A stretch of DNA of 64,000 bases from Bacillota bacterium (GCA_023443025.1 JAEZWM010000016.1:6295-70294); one strand, 5' to 3'. Shown: positions 26,821 through 36,198, counted from the stretch's first letter. Notes: generated by a model not told the origin, from the sequence alone. A program made the numbers and translations.

Positions 26821-28596
26821 ATGTTTTTTGGGGATGACACTGTAAAGAGAATCAAGGACAATGCTAATATAGTAAATATAATTGGGGAGTTTGTCGATCT
26901 AAAAAGAACAGGAAAAAATTATAAAGGATTATGCCCGTTTCATAAAGAAAAAACGCCATCTTTTGTGGTATCAGAAGAGAAGCAGTTTTATAAATGCTTT
27001 GGATGTGGTGAATCAGGGGATGTCATCACATTTGTAATGAAAAGAGATAATATGAGCTTTGCTGAAGCCATAGAGTATCTTGCGGATAAATTGGGTATAA
27101 CTATAGATAATACCATTGAAAGACGTAGAGAAAAAATTGATACGGAAAAATATTATAAAATCAATGAAGAAGCTAGAAAATTTTATTTTGAACTATTGAT
27201 AACAGGGAAAGCACCTAGGGATTACCTTAGAAAGCGGGGTATAGAAGATAAATATATAAATAAGTTTTTTTTAGGATATGCTCCGGATTCATGGGATATG
27301 CTCTACACCCATATGATGAGAAAGAGATTTAACCCCGATGATTTAATAGAACTTGGTCTTATTGGAATATCTAAAAATGGAAATTATTATGATAGGTTTA
27401 GAAATAGATTGATGTTTCCGATTATAGATATTAGGAAAAGGGTAATAGGTTTTGGGGGCAGGGCACTAGGTGACGATGTTGCAAAGTATATAAACTCCCC
27501 GGAATCAGTAATCTACCACAAAGGTAATCATCTATATGCACTAAACGAGGTGCACGGATCAAACTATAGAGATAAAATTGTGCTAGTCGAAGGTTATATG
27601 GATGTAATAGGCCTTCATCAACGAGGGTTAAATTATGCGGTGGCAAATTTAGGAACAGCATTAACCAATGAACAAGCCAAACTCTGTTCAAGATATGGTA
27701 AAAATGTGTATCTATGTTATGATTCTGACGAACCGGGACTAAAGGCTACAGAAAGAGCAATTGAAATATTTAAAAATATAAATGTATTTCCCGGAATCAT
27801 TAAATTGGACGATGGATACGACCCTGATGACTATGTAAAAGAATTTGGGGTGGATGCCTTTGAATCAAAAATAAAAAATGCTATGAATCCAATCGACTTT
27901 CAGGCAGAGGAAATAATTAAGAAGTACGACATGACTGATCCCATTTCACTTGGTAATTTAATAAATGAATTGGGAATATATATAAGGTCGATTCAAAGTG
28001 AAGTAGTAAGGGATGAATATATTAACAAGATGGCAACAAAACTTGAGATTAGTCCCGAATCTTTTAGAAAAGATTTATCACGCATTGAAATTAGACCTAA
28101 GCGTTTTGAAAGAACTATGGATAGTGATGATTCGGAGGTTCAACCAATACCTCCACTGTTAAAGGAAGCACTTCTGTATTCTATTTCTGATGTTAGATAC
28201 TTTAATGAACTGGAGTATTATTTGGAGGAACTAAACGACTACAATCTAAGCAATCTTAAAAACTATGTGTCCGCTCAATTCAAAATGGGAGTGGACAAGA
28301 TTGATATTAAGGTTATGTTAGAAGCTCTAAATGAATCATTGCCAAAAGATATAGTGAGGAGTATTAAAAGTATAAATGTACAAGCATTTGAAAATGGAGG
28401 TTCAAAAGTCCTCTATGAACTTGTAAATAGACTGGAATATAATAGAAAACTAAATTTAAGAGATGAATTAAAAAGAGATATTGGAATGCTTTTAGCACTT
28501 GACATGAATGATATGAGTCCGGATGTTAAAAGAGACCTAGTGACATTGATGGAAAGACTAAAAGAAGTGGAAGTAGAACTAAAAACGAAGAGATAG
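26821..28596 (+). CDS. dnaG: DNA primase DnaG
   Basis: 591 residues. An N-terminal zinc domain (CPFHKEKTPSF, CFGCGESGDVI; about residues 38-66) is followed by the TOPRIM core with VLVEGYMDVIGLHQRG and YDSDEPGLKA, then a C-terminal helicase-binding region. It synthesises replication primers. It is cotranscribed with rpoD in the macromolecular-synthesis operon, which here lacks rpsU (found at 12.2 kb). Confidence 0.97.
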   Translation: MFFGDDTVKRIKDNANIVNIIGEFVDLKRTGKNYKGLCPFHKEKTPSFVVSEEKQFYKCFGCGESGDVITFVMKRDNMSFAEAIEYLADKLGITIDNTIERRREKIDTEKYYKINEEARKFYFELLITGKAPRDYLRKRGIEDKYINKFFLGYAPDSWDMLYTHMMRKRFNPDDLIELGLIGISKNGNYYDRFRNRLMFPIIDIRKRVIGFGGRALGDDVAKYINSPESVIYHKGNHLYALNEVHGSNYRDKIVLVEGYMDVIGLHQRGLNYAVANLGTALTNEQAKLCSRYGKNVYLCYDSDEPGLKATERAIEIFKNINVFPGIIKLDDGYDPDDYVKEFGVDAFESKIKNAMNPIDFQAEEIIKKYDMTDPISLGNLINELGIYIRSIQSEVVRDEYINKMATKLEISPESFRKDLSRIEIRPKRFERTMDSDDSEVQPIPPLLKEALLYSISDVRYFNELEYYLEELNDYNLSNLKNYVSAQFKMGVDKIDIKVMLEALNESLPKDIVRSIKSINVQAFENGGSKVLYELVNRLEYNRKLNLRDELKRDIGMLLALDMNDMSPDVKRDLVTLMERLKEVEVELKTKR

Positions 28597-28616
28597 TACG
28601 AATGGGGGAATGACAT

Positions 28617-29792
28617 TTGACTGATAACTTAAATATCGAAAACTATGATGAGATTAAAAACCAAATCATTGAGGATTTAGTTAAGCTTGGAAATGATAAC
28701 AACGATATTGTAACAGTATCGCAATTTGAATCTCAAGAGTATATGGTGGATTTAAGTGAAGATGATATTGAAGAAATCAAACAAAAGCTTGCTAATATGG
28801 GAATCGAAATCGAAGAAGATGATGATATCGAAAGAGAGAAAGATGATCTTGATGATGATTTAGACCTTGATGACGAAGATGAAGATGAAGAAGATGATGA
28901 AGAACTGGTAAAAGATTCTGAGAAAGAGCCTCTTCTTGAAACTGCTGCCAATCTATCCAATGTCAATGTAGATGATCCCGTCAAAATGTATTTGAAAGAA
29001 ATTGGAAAGATCCCCCTACTTACGGGAGAAGAGGAAGTTGAGCTTGCAAAAAGGATGGAAGCAGGAGACGTTAGAGCTAAGAGAAGACTGGCAGAGACAA
29101 ATCTAAGGCTTGTAGTAAGTATTGCAAAGAGATATGTTGGTAGAGGTATGCAGTTTTTAGATCTAATCCAAGAAGGAAACATGGGGCTTATGAAAGCTGT
29201 TGATAAGTTTGACTACACTAGAGGGTTCAAGTTCAGTACCTATGCAACATGGTGGATCAGACAAGCTATTACAAGAGCCATTGCAGACCAAGCAAGAACT
29301 ATAAGAATACCCGTACACATGGTAGAAACTATAAATAAATTAGTTAGAGTACAAAGACAATTGATTCAAGAACTGGGAAGAGATCCTACGAACGAAGAAA
29401 TTGCTGAAGAAATGGGGATTGAAGTAAGTAGAGTCAGAGAGGTAAGAAAAATCGCTCAAGAACCGGTTTCTCTTGAAACCCCAATTGGAGAAGAAGAGGA
29501 CAGTCATCTAGGAGATTTTATAGAAGACGAAACGGCTATTGCACCTGATGAAGCTGCAAACTATACCATGTTAAGAGAGCAATTATCAGAGATTCTCGGA
29601 ACTCTTTCGGATAGAGAGAAAAAGGTATTGGAATTAAGATTTGGATTGATTGACGGCACTCCTAGGACACTTGAAGAAGTAGGTAAGGAGTTTAATGTAA
29701 CCAGAGAGAGAATCAGGCAAATAGAAGCAAAAGCTCTTAGAAAACTTAAACATCCTAGTAGAAGCCAAAAGCTAAAGGACTTCTTAGAATGA
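28617..29792 (+). CDS. rpoD: RNA polymerase primary sigma factor
   Basis: 391 residues from a TTG start. A sigma 1.1-like N-terminus and a very acidic tract (about residues 65-100) precede region 1.2 ([16 protein letters not shown]), region 2 ([29 protein letters not shown] in part), region 3 and region 4 ([30 protein letters not shown] in part). It recognises TTGACA/TATAAT promoters, seen repeatedly in this window. trmK overlaps its stop by four bases. Confidence 0.97.
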   Translation: MTDNLNIENYDEIKNQIIEDLVKLGNDNNDIVTVSQFESQEYMVDLSEDDIEEIKQKLANMGIEIEEDDDIEREKDDLDDDLDLDDEDEDEEDDEELVKDSEKEPLLETAANLSNVNVDDPVKMYLKEIGKIPLLTGEEEVELAKRMEAGDVRAKRRLAETNLRLVVSIAKRYVGRGMQFLDLIQEGNMGLMKAVDKFDYTRGFKFSTYATWWIRQAITRAIADQARTIRIPVHMVETINKLVRVQRQLIQELGRDPTNEEIAEEMGIEVSRVREVRKIAQEPVSLETPIGEEEDSHLGDFIEDETAIAPDEAANYTMLREQLSEILGTLSDREKKVLELRFGLIDGTPRTLEEVGKEFNVTRERIRQIEAKALRKLKHPSRSQKLKDFLE

Positions 29793-30478
29793 TAAATAAT
29801 CCGGTTTCAAAAAGGATATCTGAATTGATTAAGTTAATCCCGGAAGGGAAAAGCGTAGCTGATATAGGAACAGATCATGGTATTTTACCAATAGCACTTG
29901 CTAAAGCTGATAGATATGGTGAAATTATAGCGACGGATATCAGTTCTGAATCCTTAGAAAAATTAATTATTAAATTAAATGAGAACCCATATAATATACA
30001 AACCATCGTTTCAGACGGTTTGAAAGCATTAGTTGAGCCTTATCCGGAAGTGGTTGTTATTTCCGGAATGGGCTCTCGTTTAATTATAAAGATACTTGAA
30101 GAATCAAAAGAAATAGCCGAAAATATTGAGATCTTTATTTTTCAGCCTAACACAACTGTAGATGAGTTAAGGGTCTATCTTCATAATAACGGTTTTTCAA
30201 TTAAGGATGAAAGATGTGTCTACGAAAACAACAGACATTATTCTATAATAGTAGCTGTCCATGGTAATGAGAAATATGAAATGGACTGTCATTATAAATA
30301 CGGGAAAATATTACTTGAGAATCAAAATCCAAACCTAAAGTCCTTATTGGAATCTGAAAAACTAAGATTTACCAGACTACTCAATACAATTGACACAGAT
30401 GCCAATGCAAGAATAAATGAAATAAAAAAAGAGCTGGAGATTATACAGGAGGCATTAAACTATTATGAAATTACATGA
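29789..30478 (+). CDS. trmK: tRNA (adenine22-N1)-methyltransferase TrmK
   Basis: 229 residues. SAM motif [17 protein letters not shown] (about 25-41), then [17 protein letters not shown] and [16 protein letters not shown], all typical of TrmK/YqfN. It forms m1A22 in tRNA. It is coupled to rpoD by a four-base overlap and to the next gene by a 14-base overlap. Confidence 0.94.
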   Translation: MINNPVSKRISELIKLIPEGKSVADIGTDHGILPIALAKADRYGEIIATDISSESLEKLIIKLNENPYNIQTIVSDGLKALVEPYPEVVVISGMGSRLIIKILEESKEIAENIEIFIFQPNTTVDELRVYLHNNGFSIKDERCVYENNRHYSIIVAVHGNEKYEMDCHYKYGKILLENQNPNLKSLLESEKLRFTRLLNTIDTDANARINEIKKELEIIQEALNYYEIT

Positions 30479-31241
30479 AATTATAGAGGTTATGGAAAAA
30501 TGGGCACCGCTTTCGCTCCAAGAGGAGTGGGATAGTTCAGGACTGCAAATTGGGGATAGAAACGATGAAATTAGGGGGATTTTAGTTTCTATGGATTGCG
30601 AAAGTGAAGTTGTTAAATACGCTTCAGAAAATGGTTTAAACTTAATAATAAACCATCATCCACTAATTTTTAAACCCATTCCAAATCTTGATTTTTCAAC
30701 AATGCTTCCAAGAACAATAAAAGAGGTAATCCAATCGGGCATTAATGTTTATGCTGCACATACAAATTTAGATTCAGCACCCGGTGGCGTAAATGGAGTG
30801 TTAGCCGAATCGCTTGGATATGAACTCCCCTACATTCTCGATGATAAGGGAGACGGGATTGGTATGGGAAGATTTGGGTCAATTGAATCTATAAGTGCAT
30901 CAGAACTTTCAAAAAATATAACTGAAAGTTTGGGAATAAACTTTTCTATTCTCTACCAAGATCCAAACAAAACAATAAAGTCACTAGCTGTTGTTGGGGG
31001 TGGCGGAAGTTTTATGATTGATAGATGCGTAGAGTATGGAATTGATGCACTAGTTACAAGTGACATTAAGTACCATGAGTATAGATATGCACTGGATATG
31101 GGACTTACCTTGATTGATATTGGTCATTATAATTCAGAATATCCGATTGTAAATAGGATAGCTGACTATTTAAAAACCAACCTTCAATCAGATATTAAAA
31201 TAGAAACCTACCATATACCTGATCAAAGATATGTGTACTAA
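30465..31241 (+). CDS. Nif3-like dinuclear metal-centre protein (YqfO type)
   Basis: 258 residues with the metal-binding motifs NHHPLIFKP and AAHTNLDSAPGGVN, and SDIKYHEYRYAL plus DIGHYNSE at the C-terminal half. The family forms toroidal hexamers with two metals; a GTP cyclohydrolase-type activity has been proposed but function is not settled. rpoD-trmK-nif3 order is conserved in Firmicutes. This is the short form without the PII-like insert. Confidence 0.92.
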   Translation: MKLHEIIEVMEKWAPLSLQEEWDSSGLQIGDRNDEIRGILVSMDCESEVVKYASENGLNLIINHHPLIFKPIPNLDFSTMLPRTIKEVIQSGINVYAAHTNLDSAPGGVNGVLAESLGYELPYILDDKGDGIGMGRFGSIESISASELSKNITESLGINFSILYQDPNKTIKSLAVVGGGGSFMIDRCVEYGIDALVTSDIKYHEYRYALDMGLTLIDIGHYNSEYPIVNRIADYLKTNLQSDIKIETYHIPDQRYVY

Positions 31242-31276
31242 ATTTGTTTTTGTGATAAAATAGAACCAAGCTGGTT

Positions 31277-31646
31277 ATGCATATAAAAATGAGTATATCA
31301 GATAATCGCGTATATACGAGGAAAGTCCGTGCACCACAGAGCAAGAGTGCTGGATAACGTCCAGTGGGGGCGACCCTAAGGATAGTGCAACAGAGAGATA
31401 CCGCCGAGCCTTTAATTAAAGGTTCGGTAAGGGTGGAAAGGTGAGGTAAGAGCTCACCGGCGCACTGGCGACTTTGCGGCCATGTAAACCCCATTCGGTG
31501 CAAAATCAAAAGAGGATCATAAAAAGCAGGCTGCTCGTCTGTGATCCTAAAGGTAGATTGCTTGAGCTTACTGGTAACTTTAAGCCTAGATAGATGATTA
31601 TCAAATACAGAACACGGCTTATAGATATACTCATTTTTATGTGCAT
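31277..31646 (+). ncRNA. rnpB: RNase P RNA, class A
   Basis: The universal P4 strands are present: gaggaaagtccgtgc near 31318 and acagaacacggcttatag near 31606. CR-II/III is gcaacagagagatacc, and the P15 region reads gaggtaagagctcaccggcg. P1 is an unusually long helix (31277-31299 with 31624-31646, 23 pairs). P2 is gataatc with gattatc. P3 is reduced to about cgtatatacg. It is the catalytic RNA that matures tRNA 5' ends. Ends are set by the P1 helix and could be a few bases shorter. No terminator separates it from the next gene. Confidence 0.95.
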
Positions 31647-31667
31647 AATCGTGACTGGGAGGTTATT

Positions 31668-32183
31668 ATGGAAACAGGATACGTGCAAGTTTATACAGGA
31701 AATGGTAAAGGCAAGACAACCGCAGCTTTAGGCTTGTCACTAAGGGCCGTTTGTGCCGGAAAAAGAGTCTTTATGGGACAATTTATTAAAGGAATGGACT
31801 ATGCAGAATTAAAGGCTGTAAAATATTTGCCGGGATTTGAGATAAGACAGTATGGAAGAGACTGTTTTATTAGAAATAAACCAACAGACGAGGACCTTTG
31901 TAGGGCTGCTGATGGTCTAAAAGAAGTGAAGAATATAATATATTCAGGCGAATATGACTTGGTAATCCTTGATGAAATCAATGTTGCACTGTTTTTTGAA
32001 CTGATAAAACTTGAAGAGGTACTGGATGTTATAGCAAATAAACCCAAACATGTAGAAATAGTTCTTACCGGCAGATATGCACCACAGGAAATAATCGATG
32101 CTGCAGATTTGGTTACAGAAATGAAGGAAGTAAAGCACTATTATAATAATGGAATAGAAGCAAGAGAAGGAATTGAATTCTAA
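31668..32183 (+). CDS. Cob(I)alamin (corrinoid) adenosyltransferase, CobO/BtuR type
   Basis: 171 residues from the ATG at 31668 with SD gggagg. Walker A GNGKGKTT is at 11-18, and LVILDEIN and VLTGRYAP are family motifs. It transfers adenosyl from ATP to corrinoid cobalt. No other cobalamin gene is adjacent, so it probably serves salvage or a B12-dependent fermentation enzyme elsewhere. It starts 21 bases after the P1 helix of the RNase P RNA. Confidence 0.92.
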   Translation: METGYVQVYTGNGKGKTTAALGLSLRAVCAGKRVFMGQFIKGMDYAELKAVKYLPGFEIRQYGRDCFIRNKPTDEDLCRAADGLKEVKNIIYSGEYDLVILDEINVALFFELIKLEEVLDVIANKPKHVEIVLTGRYAPQEIIDAADLVTEMKEVKHYYNNGIEAREGIEF

Positions 32184-32209
32184 AAAAGTCCCCATAACCG
32201 GGGACTTTT
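32184..32209 (+). terminator. Terminator after the adenosyltransferase gene
   Basis: Arms 32184-32193 (aaaagtcccc) and 32200-32209 (ggggactttt) pair perfectly with a 6-base loop. Confidence 0.85.
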
Positions 32210-32275
32210 ATGTATTGATTATAAAAAGTATTGCAACAATTTGTAAGCTATTTAAACAGGTTAGATATAATGTAC

Positions 32276-32304
32276 TTAACAAACTGTGAATTTTCTGATA
32301 TAAT
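32276..32304 (+). promoter_or_regulatory. Promoter for ftcD
   Basis: TTAACA at 32276-32281, 17 bases, TATAAT at 32299-32304, about 50 bases before the start codon. A second TATAAT at 32266-32271 could be an alternative. Confidence 0.65.
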
Positions 32305-32354
32305 TTTATTTAGTAGTTAGCAGAAATCATAATTAAAATTTTTGGAGGGATTAC

Positions 32355-33236
32355 ATGAAAGTGTTAATGGCAGAAGTAAACTTTAGTGAAGGTACCAATA
32401 TGGAGGTAGTAGAAGCCGTAAAGGAAGCTATGACTTCAGTTGAAGGTATTGATGTACTAGATACCAATAGTGATAAGGATCATAACAGATCAGTTTTCAC
32501 TTATAAAGGAGAACCGGAAGCTGTACTTGAAGCAACTAAAAGACTATCAAAAAAAGCAATAGAATTAATCGACATGACTGTTCATACAGGATCACATCCT
32601 AGACAAGGAGCTATAGACGTCGTTCCATTTATTCCGGTAAAGAATGTTACTACCGAAGAAGCTGTCGAAATAGCTAAAAGATATGGTAAATATATGGGAG
32701 ATGAACTAGGAGTTCCAATTTATTACTATGAAGATGCCACAGAAAACCCTGATAGAAAAAGCTTACCAAAGATTCGTAAGGGTCAATACGAAGCATTAGA
32801 AGAAAAGATGAAGGACGAATTTTGGAAACCCGATGAAGGACCATTTAAGTTTAATGCCAAAAGTGGTGCAACAGTTACAGGTGCTAGATTCCCTCTAGTT
32901 GCATTTAACATAAATCTTGATACAACAGATATTGAAATAGGTAAAAAGATAGTAAAAACCGTCAGAGAAGCTACCGGCGGATACAAATATGTTAGGGCAA
33001 TAGCACTTGATATCCCTGAGAAAAACCAAGTTCAGGTATCAATGAACTTAACTAATTATGAAAAAACTGCAATTCACAGAGTATTTGAAACTATAAAAAG
33101 TGAACTTACTAGATATAATGTAAATGTCGTTGATTCTGAATTGGTTGGACCGGTGCCTGTTTATGCACTGGTAGAACTACTTCAATTCTATATTAAATTA
33201 TCAGACGACTTTTCAGCAGAACAATTTTATATGTAA
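32355..33236 (+). CDS. ftcD: Glutamate formimidoyltransferase
   Basis: 293 residues covering only the two formiminotransferase subdomains, with no cyclodeaminase part. Markers are EVNFSEGTN, DHNRSVFTYKGEP, HTGSHPRQGAIDVVPFIPV and NAKSGATVTGARFPLVAFN. It transfers the formimino group of formiminoglutamate (histidine degradation) to tetrahydrofolate. It stands alone between a promoter and a terminator; hut genes and the cyclodeaminase are not nearby. Confidence 0.94.
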   Translation: MKVLMAEVNFSEGTNMEVVEAVKEAMTSVEGIDVLDTNSDKDHNRSVFTYKGEPEAVLEATKRLSKKAIELIDMTVHTGSHPRQGAIDVVPFIPVKNVTTEEAVEIAKRYGKYMGDELGVPIYYYEDATENPDRKSLPKIRKGQYEALEEKMKDEFWKPDEGPFKFNAKSGATVTGARFPLVAFNINLDTTDIEIGKKIVKTVREATGGYKYVRAIALDIPEKNQVQVSMNLTNYEKTAIHRVFETIKSELTRYNVNVVDSELVGPVPVYALVELLQFYIKLSDDFSAEQFYM

Positions 33237-33266
33237 AAAAAGGAGCAGATTTTCTGCTCCTTTTTT
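33235..33266 (+). terminator. Terminator after ftcD
   Basis: The stem aaaaggagcaga / tctgctcctttt with a 3-base loop is followed by T residues; it overlaps the end of the stop codon. Confidence 0.85.
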
Positions 33267-33391
33267 AACACGTGAAATTTTCATTTTTGTTTTTTTGTAC
33301 AGCTCATACTCGCATACGATTAAAGACGACAAAAAGCATTCAGATTTTACTGAGTTCTAGAAAACTCCTATAGTAAATAATGTCGAGGAGA

Positions 33392-34228
33392 CTACCTCTT
33401 CATTATTTTTTCCAGGTTATCTCCCATGATTTTACATAAGCTAGCACTACTCAGTGTCGAAGATTCGATTTGATCTATGGTTTGCTCCGCACAGGGTAGT
33501 GGAAAATCACTTCCAAATACTAGTTTGTCAACAAGACCCATGGCCTCTATGGAATTGTAGATACTTGGATTGTAAAGATATGGAGAAGCTGCAGTGTCAT
33601 AGTAAGAATTAGATAGGATTTTCTTAATCTCAGGCATAAATTCGTAGTACAATAAGCCACCCCCAAAATGAGCATAGATTATCACTTGCTCAGGGAAGTT
33701 CTCAGCAAATGTGAGAAGCTCATTTAATGTGGTATTTGTCTTACCGGGATAATAGTGACCAATCGGTTCATTGGCATGAACTAGGATTGGGAGACCATGT
33801 TCTGTACATATATCTGTTAGAGGTTTTAAAAGATTTCTATCTGTAATATCAAATTTTTGACCTGTAGGAAATAGCTCTCCAAAGCCTACTAGTCCATTAT
33901 CTAAGCAGTAATTTATCTCGCTTTTAAGGTTTTTTTGAACAGGATTTACAACTCCAAAGCCAATCAATCTATCTGGAAATTTACGAACTGATTCTATTAC
34001 ATATTCATTGGCAGCTCTAAGGTTACGCTCACTCTCAAAAGCAAAACCAAATACAACAGCCTTATTTAGATTGTTTTGGTCTAGATAATCGATTATACCT
34101 TCTGCATCGGAAAATCTGTTAACACTACTATTGCTTAACAAATCAAAGTTAGGTTCTTCATCACTAAGTGATTTCCAGTTTCTAATAAGTTCGGGTGAAG
34201 TTAGATGTACATGACAATCTATTCGCAT
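33392..34228 (-). CDS. Amidohydrolase-family (TIM-barrel) metal-dependent hydrolase
   Basis: 278 residues. N-terminal DCHVHLT is the metal-binding HxH; HANEPIGHYYPG and IYAHFGGG carry further ligands; GSDFPLP has the catalytic Asp. This pattern fits the amidohydrolase_2 group (decarboxylase/lactonase-like). The substrate is unknown. It is a single minus-strand gene facing ftcD. Confidence 0.85.
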   Translation of the reverse strand: MRIDCHVHLTSPELIRNWKSLSDEEPNFDLLSNSSVNRFSDAEGIIDYLDQNNLNKAVVFGFAFESERNLRAANEYVIESVRKFPDRLIGFGVVNPVQKNLKSEINYCLDNGLVGFGELFPTGQKFDITDRNLLKPLTDICTEHGLPILVHANEPIGHYYPGKTNTTLNELLTFAENFPEQVIIYAHFGGGLLYYEFMPEIKKILSNSYYDTAASPYLYNPSIYNSIEAMGLVDKLVFGSDFPLPCAEQTIDQIESSTLSSASLCKIMGDNLEKIMKR

Positions 34229-34260
34229 AATATCCTCCGTTAATTTGATAATTTAATTAT

Positions 34261-34312
34261 AACATATAAAAGTAATATTCAAGATTCTTGATGACTTTAT
34301 TCTAATAAATGT
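34261..34312 (+). repeat. Left copy of an imperfect direct repeat flanking the gap
   Basis: The segment beginning aacatataaaagtaatattc and continuing through aagattcttgatgacttta is repeated with mismatches 519 bases downstream, just before gdhA. Confidence 0.6.
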
Positions 34313-34435
34313 ACATTATGGTTATAGATTAATATATACAAATTATATAAAACAATAATTAAATTACTTCTTAAAAATTTAACTTCATCAAATGAGTTAT
34401 ATAGTGGGAGATGATTGAAAAATATCGAAATGAAT

Positions 34436-34526
34436 GGAAGTGAGGCACTTCCGCTACAAAAAATTTCTTATATAACAAACGACAAGATACTTGTCGTGCT
34501 AAATGTAGCGGCGATTCCCAAATCGC
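34436..34526 (+). repeat. Hairpin cluster, left part
   Basis: Three perfect hairpins in 91 bases: ggaagtg-agg-cacttcc (34436-34452) followed by gctaca; acgacaag-ata-cttgtcgt (34479-34497); and gcgatt-ccca-aatcgc within the 23-base word at 34504-34526 that begins tgtagc. The gctaca/tgtagc words are reverse complements flanking the set. Confidence 0.7.
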
Positions 34527-34624
34527 ATATTCCATAAATTTTCTAAACCACGCACATTCTTTTGAATTATTTCTAATACTAAATTACTTTATTGATTTTA
34601 TAGAGTTTGCACTAAATACGTAGA

Positions 34625-34642
34625 GGAAGTGCCCTCACTTCC
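34625..34642 (+). repeat. Hairpin related to the left cluster
   Basis: ggaagtg-ccct-cacttcc has the same 7-base arms as the hairpin at 34436-34452 but a different loop. Confidence 0.65.
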
Positions 34643-34703
34643 AATTACCTTAAATTCATATTAAAGTACGGCATATGCGTTAAAGAATGGCTGAATTATC
34701 CTG

Positions 34704-34727
34704 TGTAGCGGCGATTCCCAAATCGCC
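34704..34727 (+). repeat. Second copy of the tgtagcggcgattcccaaat word
   Basis: The 23 bases at 34704-34726 are identical to 34504-34526. The core ggcgatt-ccca-aatcgcc forms a perfect hairpin. Similar TGTAGSGGCGATT-type words are dispersed in intergenic regions of many Firmicutes genomes. Confidence 0.7.
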
Positions 34728-34779
34728 AATTACCATTGCTGTACATTAAACCAAGTCAATCGAATTAAACTCAGTAAAT

Positions 34780-34838
34780 AACATACAAAAATAAAATATA
34801 AGATTCCTAATGACTTTAGCTTGATAAATAGATATAAT
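34780..34838 (+). repeat. Right copy of the imperfect direct repeat, overlapping the gdhA promoter region
   Basis: Begins aacatacaaaaataaaatat and continues aagattcctaatgacttta, matching 34261 onward with scattered mismatches. TATAAT at 34833-34838 is a likely gdhA -10, with TGACTT (34811-34816) as a weak -35. Confidence 0.6.
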
Positions 34839-34898
34839 ATATATAAATAAGTGGAATTATTAATACACAATTAAAATAATCAATAAAAGGAGAATGAA

Positions 34899-36161
34899 AT
34901 GAGTAAAGAGTATAACCCTTTAGAGAGTGCAAGATTAGAAATTAGAAAAGCATGTGATTTACTTAAGCTCGATCCGGCTGTATATGAACTTCTAAAAGAG
35001 CCAAGAAGAGTGATAGAGGTATCCATTCCGGTAAAGATGGATGATGGTAGTCTAAGAGTTTTTAAAGGTTATAGGTCTGCTCATAATGATGCAGTTGGAC
35101 CTAATAAGGGCGGTATCCGTTATCATCCCAATGTAAACATGGATGAAGTCAAAGCACTTTCATTATGGATGACATTTAAAGCATGTATAACAGGTATACC
35201 TTATGGTGGAGGAAAGGGAGGAATCACTGTAGATCCTAAAGATCTATCAGAAGGCGAACTTGAAAGATTATCAAGAGGTTATGTCAGAGAGATATATAAA
35301 TACCTTGGTGAAAAAATCGATGTTCCTGCTCCTGATGTAAACACCAGTGGAAAGATTATGGCATGGATGGCTGACGAGTACAATGTACTATCAGGAAGCC
35401 AAAGCCTCGGAGTATTTACAGGTAAGCCTGTGGAGTTTGGGGGCTCTAAAGGAAGAACTGAAGCAACAGGCTTTGGTGTGGCTATTATAGCAAGAGAAGC
35501 TGCAAAAAAACATGGTATAGATATAGAAGGAGCGAAAGTAGGGGTTCAAGGATTTGGGAATGTCGGTAGTTTTACGGTTAAGAATCTTGAAAAACTTGGT
35601 GCCCATGTTACGTCAATACTAGAGTTCGATAGGGAAAAAGGACCTTATGCGGTTTATAGAGACAGTGGTTTTTCATATGAGGAACTATTTGAAGCAAAAA
35701 ATAAAAATGGAAATCTACTTGGATTACCAGATTCAGTTGAAATCTCCGTAGAAGATTTCTGGAGTGCAGAATATGACATACTCGTTCCTGCTGCGTTAGA
35801 AAATGCAATTAATGAAGATAATGCGGAGAAAATAAATGCAAAATTAGTTTGTGAAGGTGCAAATGGTCCTGTAACTCCGGAAGGAGATAAAATTCTAAAA
35901 GAAAGAAATATAGTGGTGACTCCGGATGTGCTAACAAATGCAGGGGGGGTTACTGTATCTTACTTTGAATGGGTACAAAACTTGTATGGTTACTACTGGA
36001 CGGATGAAGAGGTATACGAAAAAGAAGAGGAAATGATGGTACAAGCTTTTAATTCTATCTGGGAAGTGATGGAAGAACATGGTATATCCATGAGAGAAGC
36101 AGCTTATGTATACTCAATTAAAAAACTAGCAGAAGTTATGAAACTTAGAGGTTGGTATTAA
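34899..36161 (+). CDS. gdhA: Glutamate dehydrogenase
   Basis: 420 residues. The catalytic lysine region GPNKGGIRYHP and PYGGGKGGI, the DVNTSGKIMAW segment, the Rossmann GFGNVGS motif and VCEGANGPVTPEGDKIL are all present. The length and sequence type fit the hexameric catabolic GDH of Clostridia. It interconverts glutamate and 2-oxoglutarate, central to amino-acid fermentation. SD aaaggag. It is monocistronic with its own terminator. Confidence 0.96.
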   Translation: MSKEYNPLESARLEIRKACDLLKLDPAVYELLKEPRRVIEVSIPVKMDDGSLRVFKGYRSAHNDAVGPNKGGIRYHPNVNMDEVKALSLWMTFKACITGIPYGGGKGGITVDPKDLSEGELERLSRGYVREIYKYLGEKIDVPAPDVNTSGKIMAWMADEYNVLSGSQSLGVFTGKPVEFGGSKGRTEATGFGVAIIAREAAKKHGIDIEGAKVGVQGFGNVGSFTVKNLEKLGAHVTSILEFDREKGPYAVYRDSGFSYEELFEAKNKNGNLLGLPDSVEISVEDFWSAEYDILVPAALENAINEDNAEKINAKLVCEGANGPVTPEGDKILKERNIVVTPDVLTNAGGVTVSYFEWVQNLYGYYWTDEEVYEKEEEMMVQAFNSIWEVMEEHGISMREAAYVYSIKKLAEVMKLRGWY

Positions 36162-36185
36162 AAAAGAGCTTAGGCTCTTTTTTTT
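36161..36185 (+). terminator. Terminator after gdhA
   Basis: aaaagagc (36162-36169) and gctctttt (36174-36181) pair around a 4-base loop and run into T residues. Confidence 0.85.
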
Positions 36186-36198
36186 ATTATAAAAATCC

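Larger units (their letters stand above)
34313..34779. other. Non-coding interval with a cluster of short hairpins
   Basis: No plausible ORF is seen. The interval holds five perfect small hairpins and two exact copies of a 23-base word spaced 200 bases apart (see the separate entries), and it is bounded by imperfect direct repeats. Confidence 0.6.

Noticed and set aside
28733..29182. 149-codon open frame antisense to rpoD
   Set aside because: It is almost all Ser because it is antisense to the acidic Asp/Glu tract of the sigma factor; no SD, no family.
31195..31509. Open frame of 104 codons antisense to the RNase P RNA
   Set aside because: The region is explained by the structured RNA and the antisense protein has no recognisable features.
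34504..34727. Possible CRISPR array
   Set aside because: Only two copies of the 23-base word, spaced 200 bases apart with no regular spacers and no cas genes.
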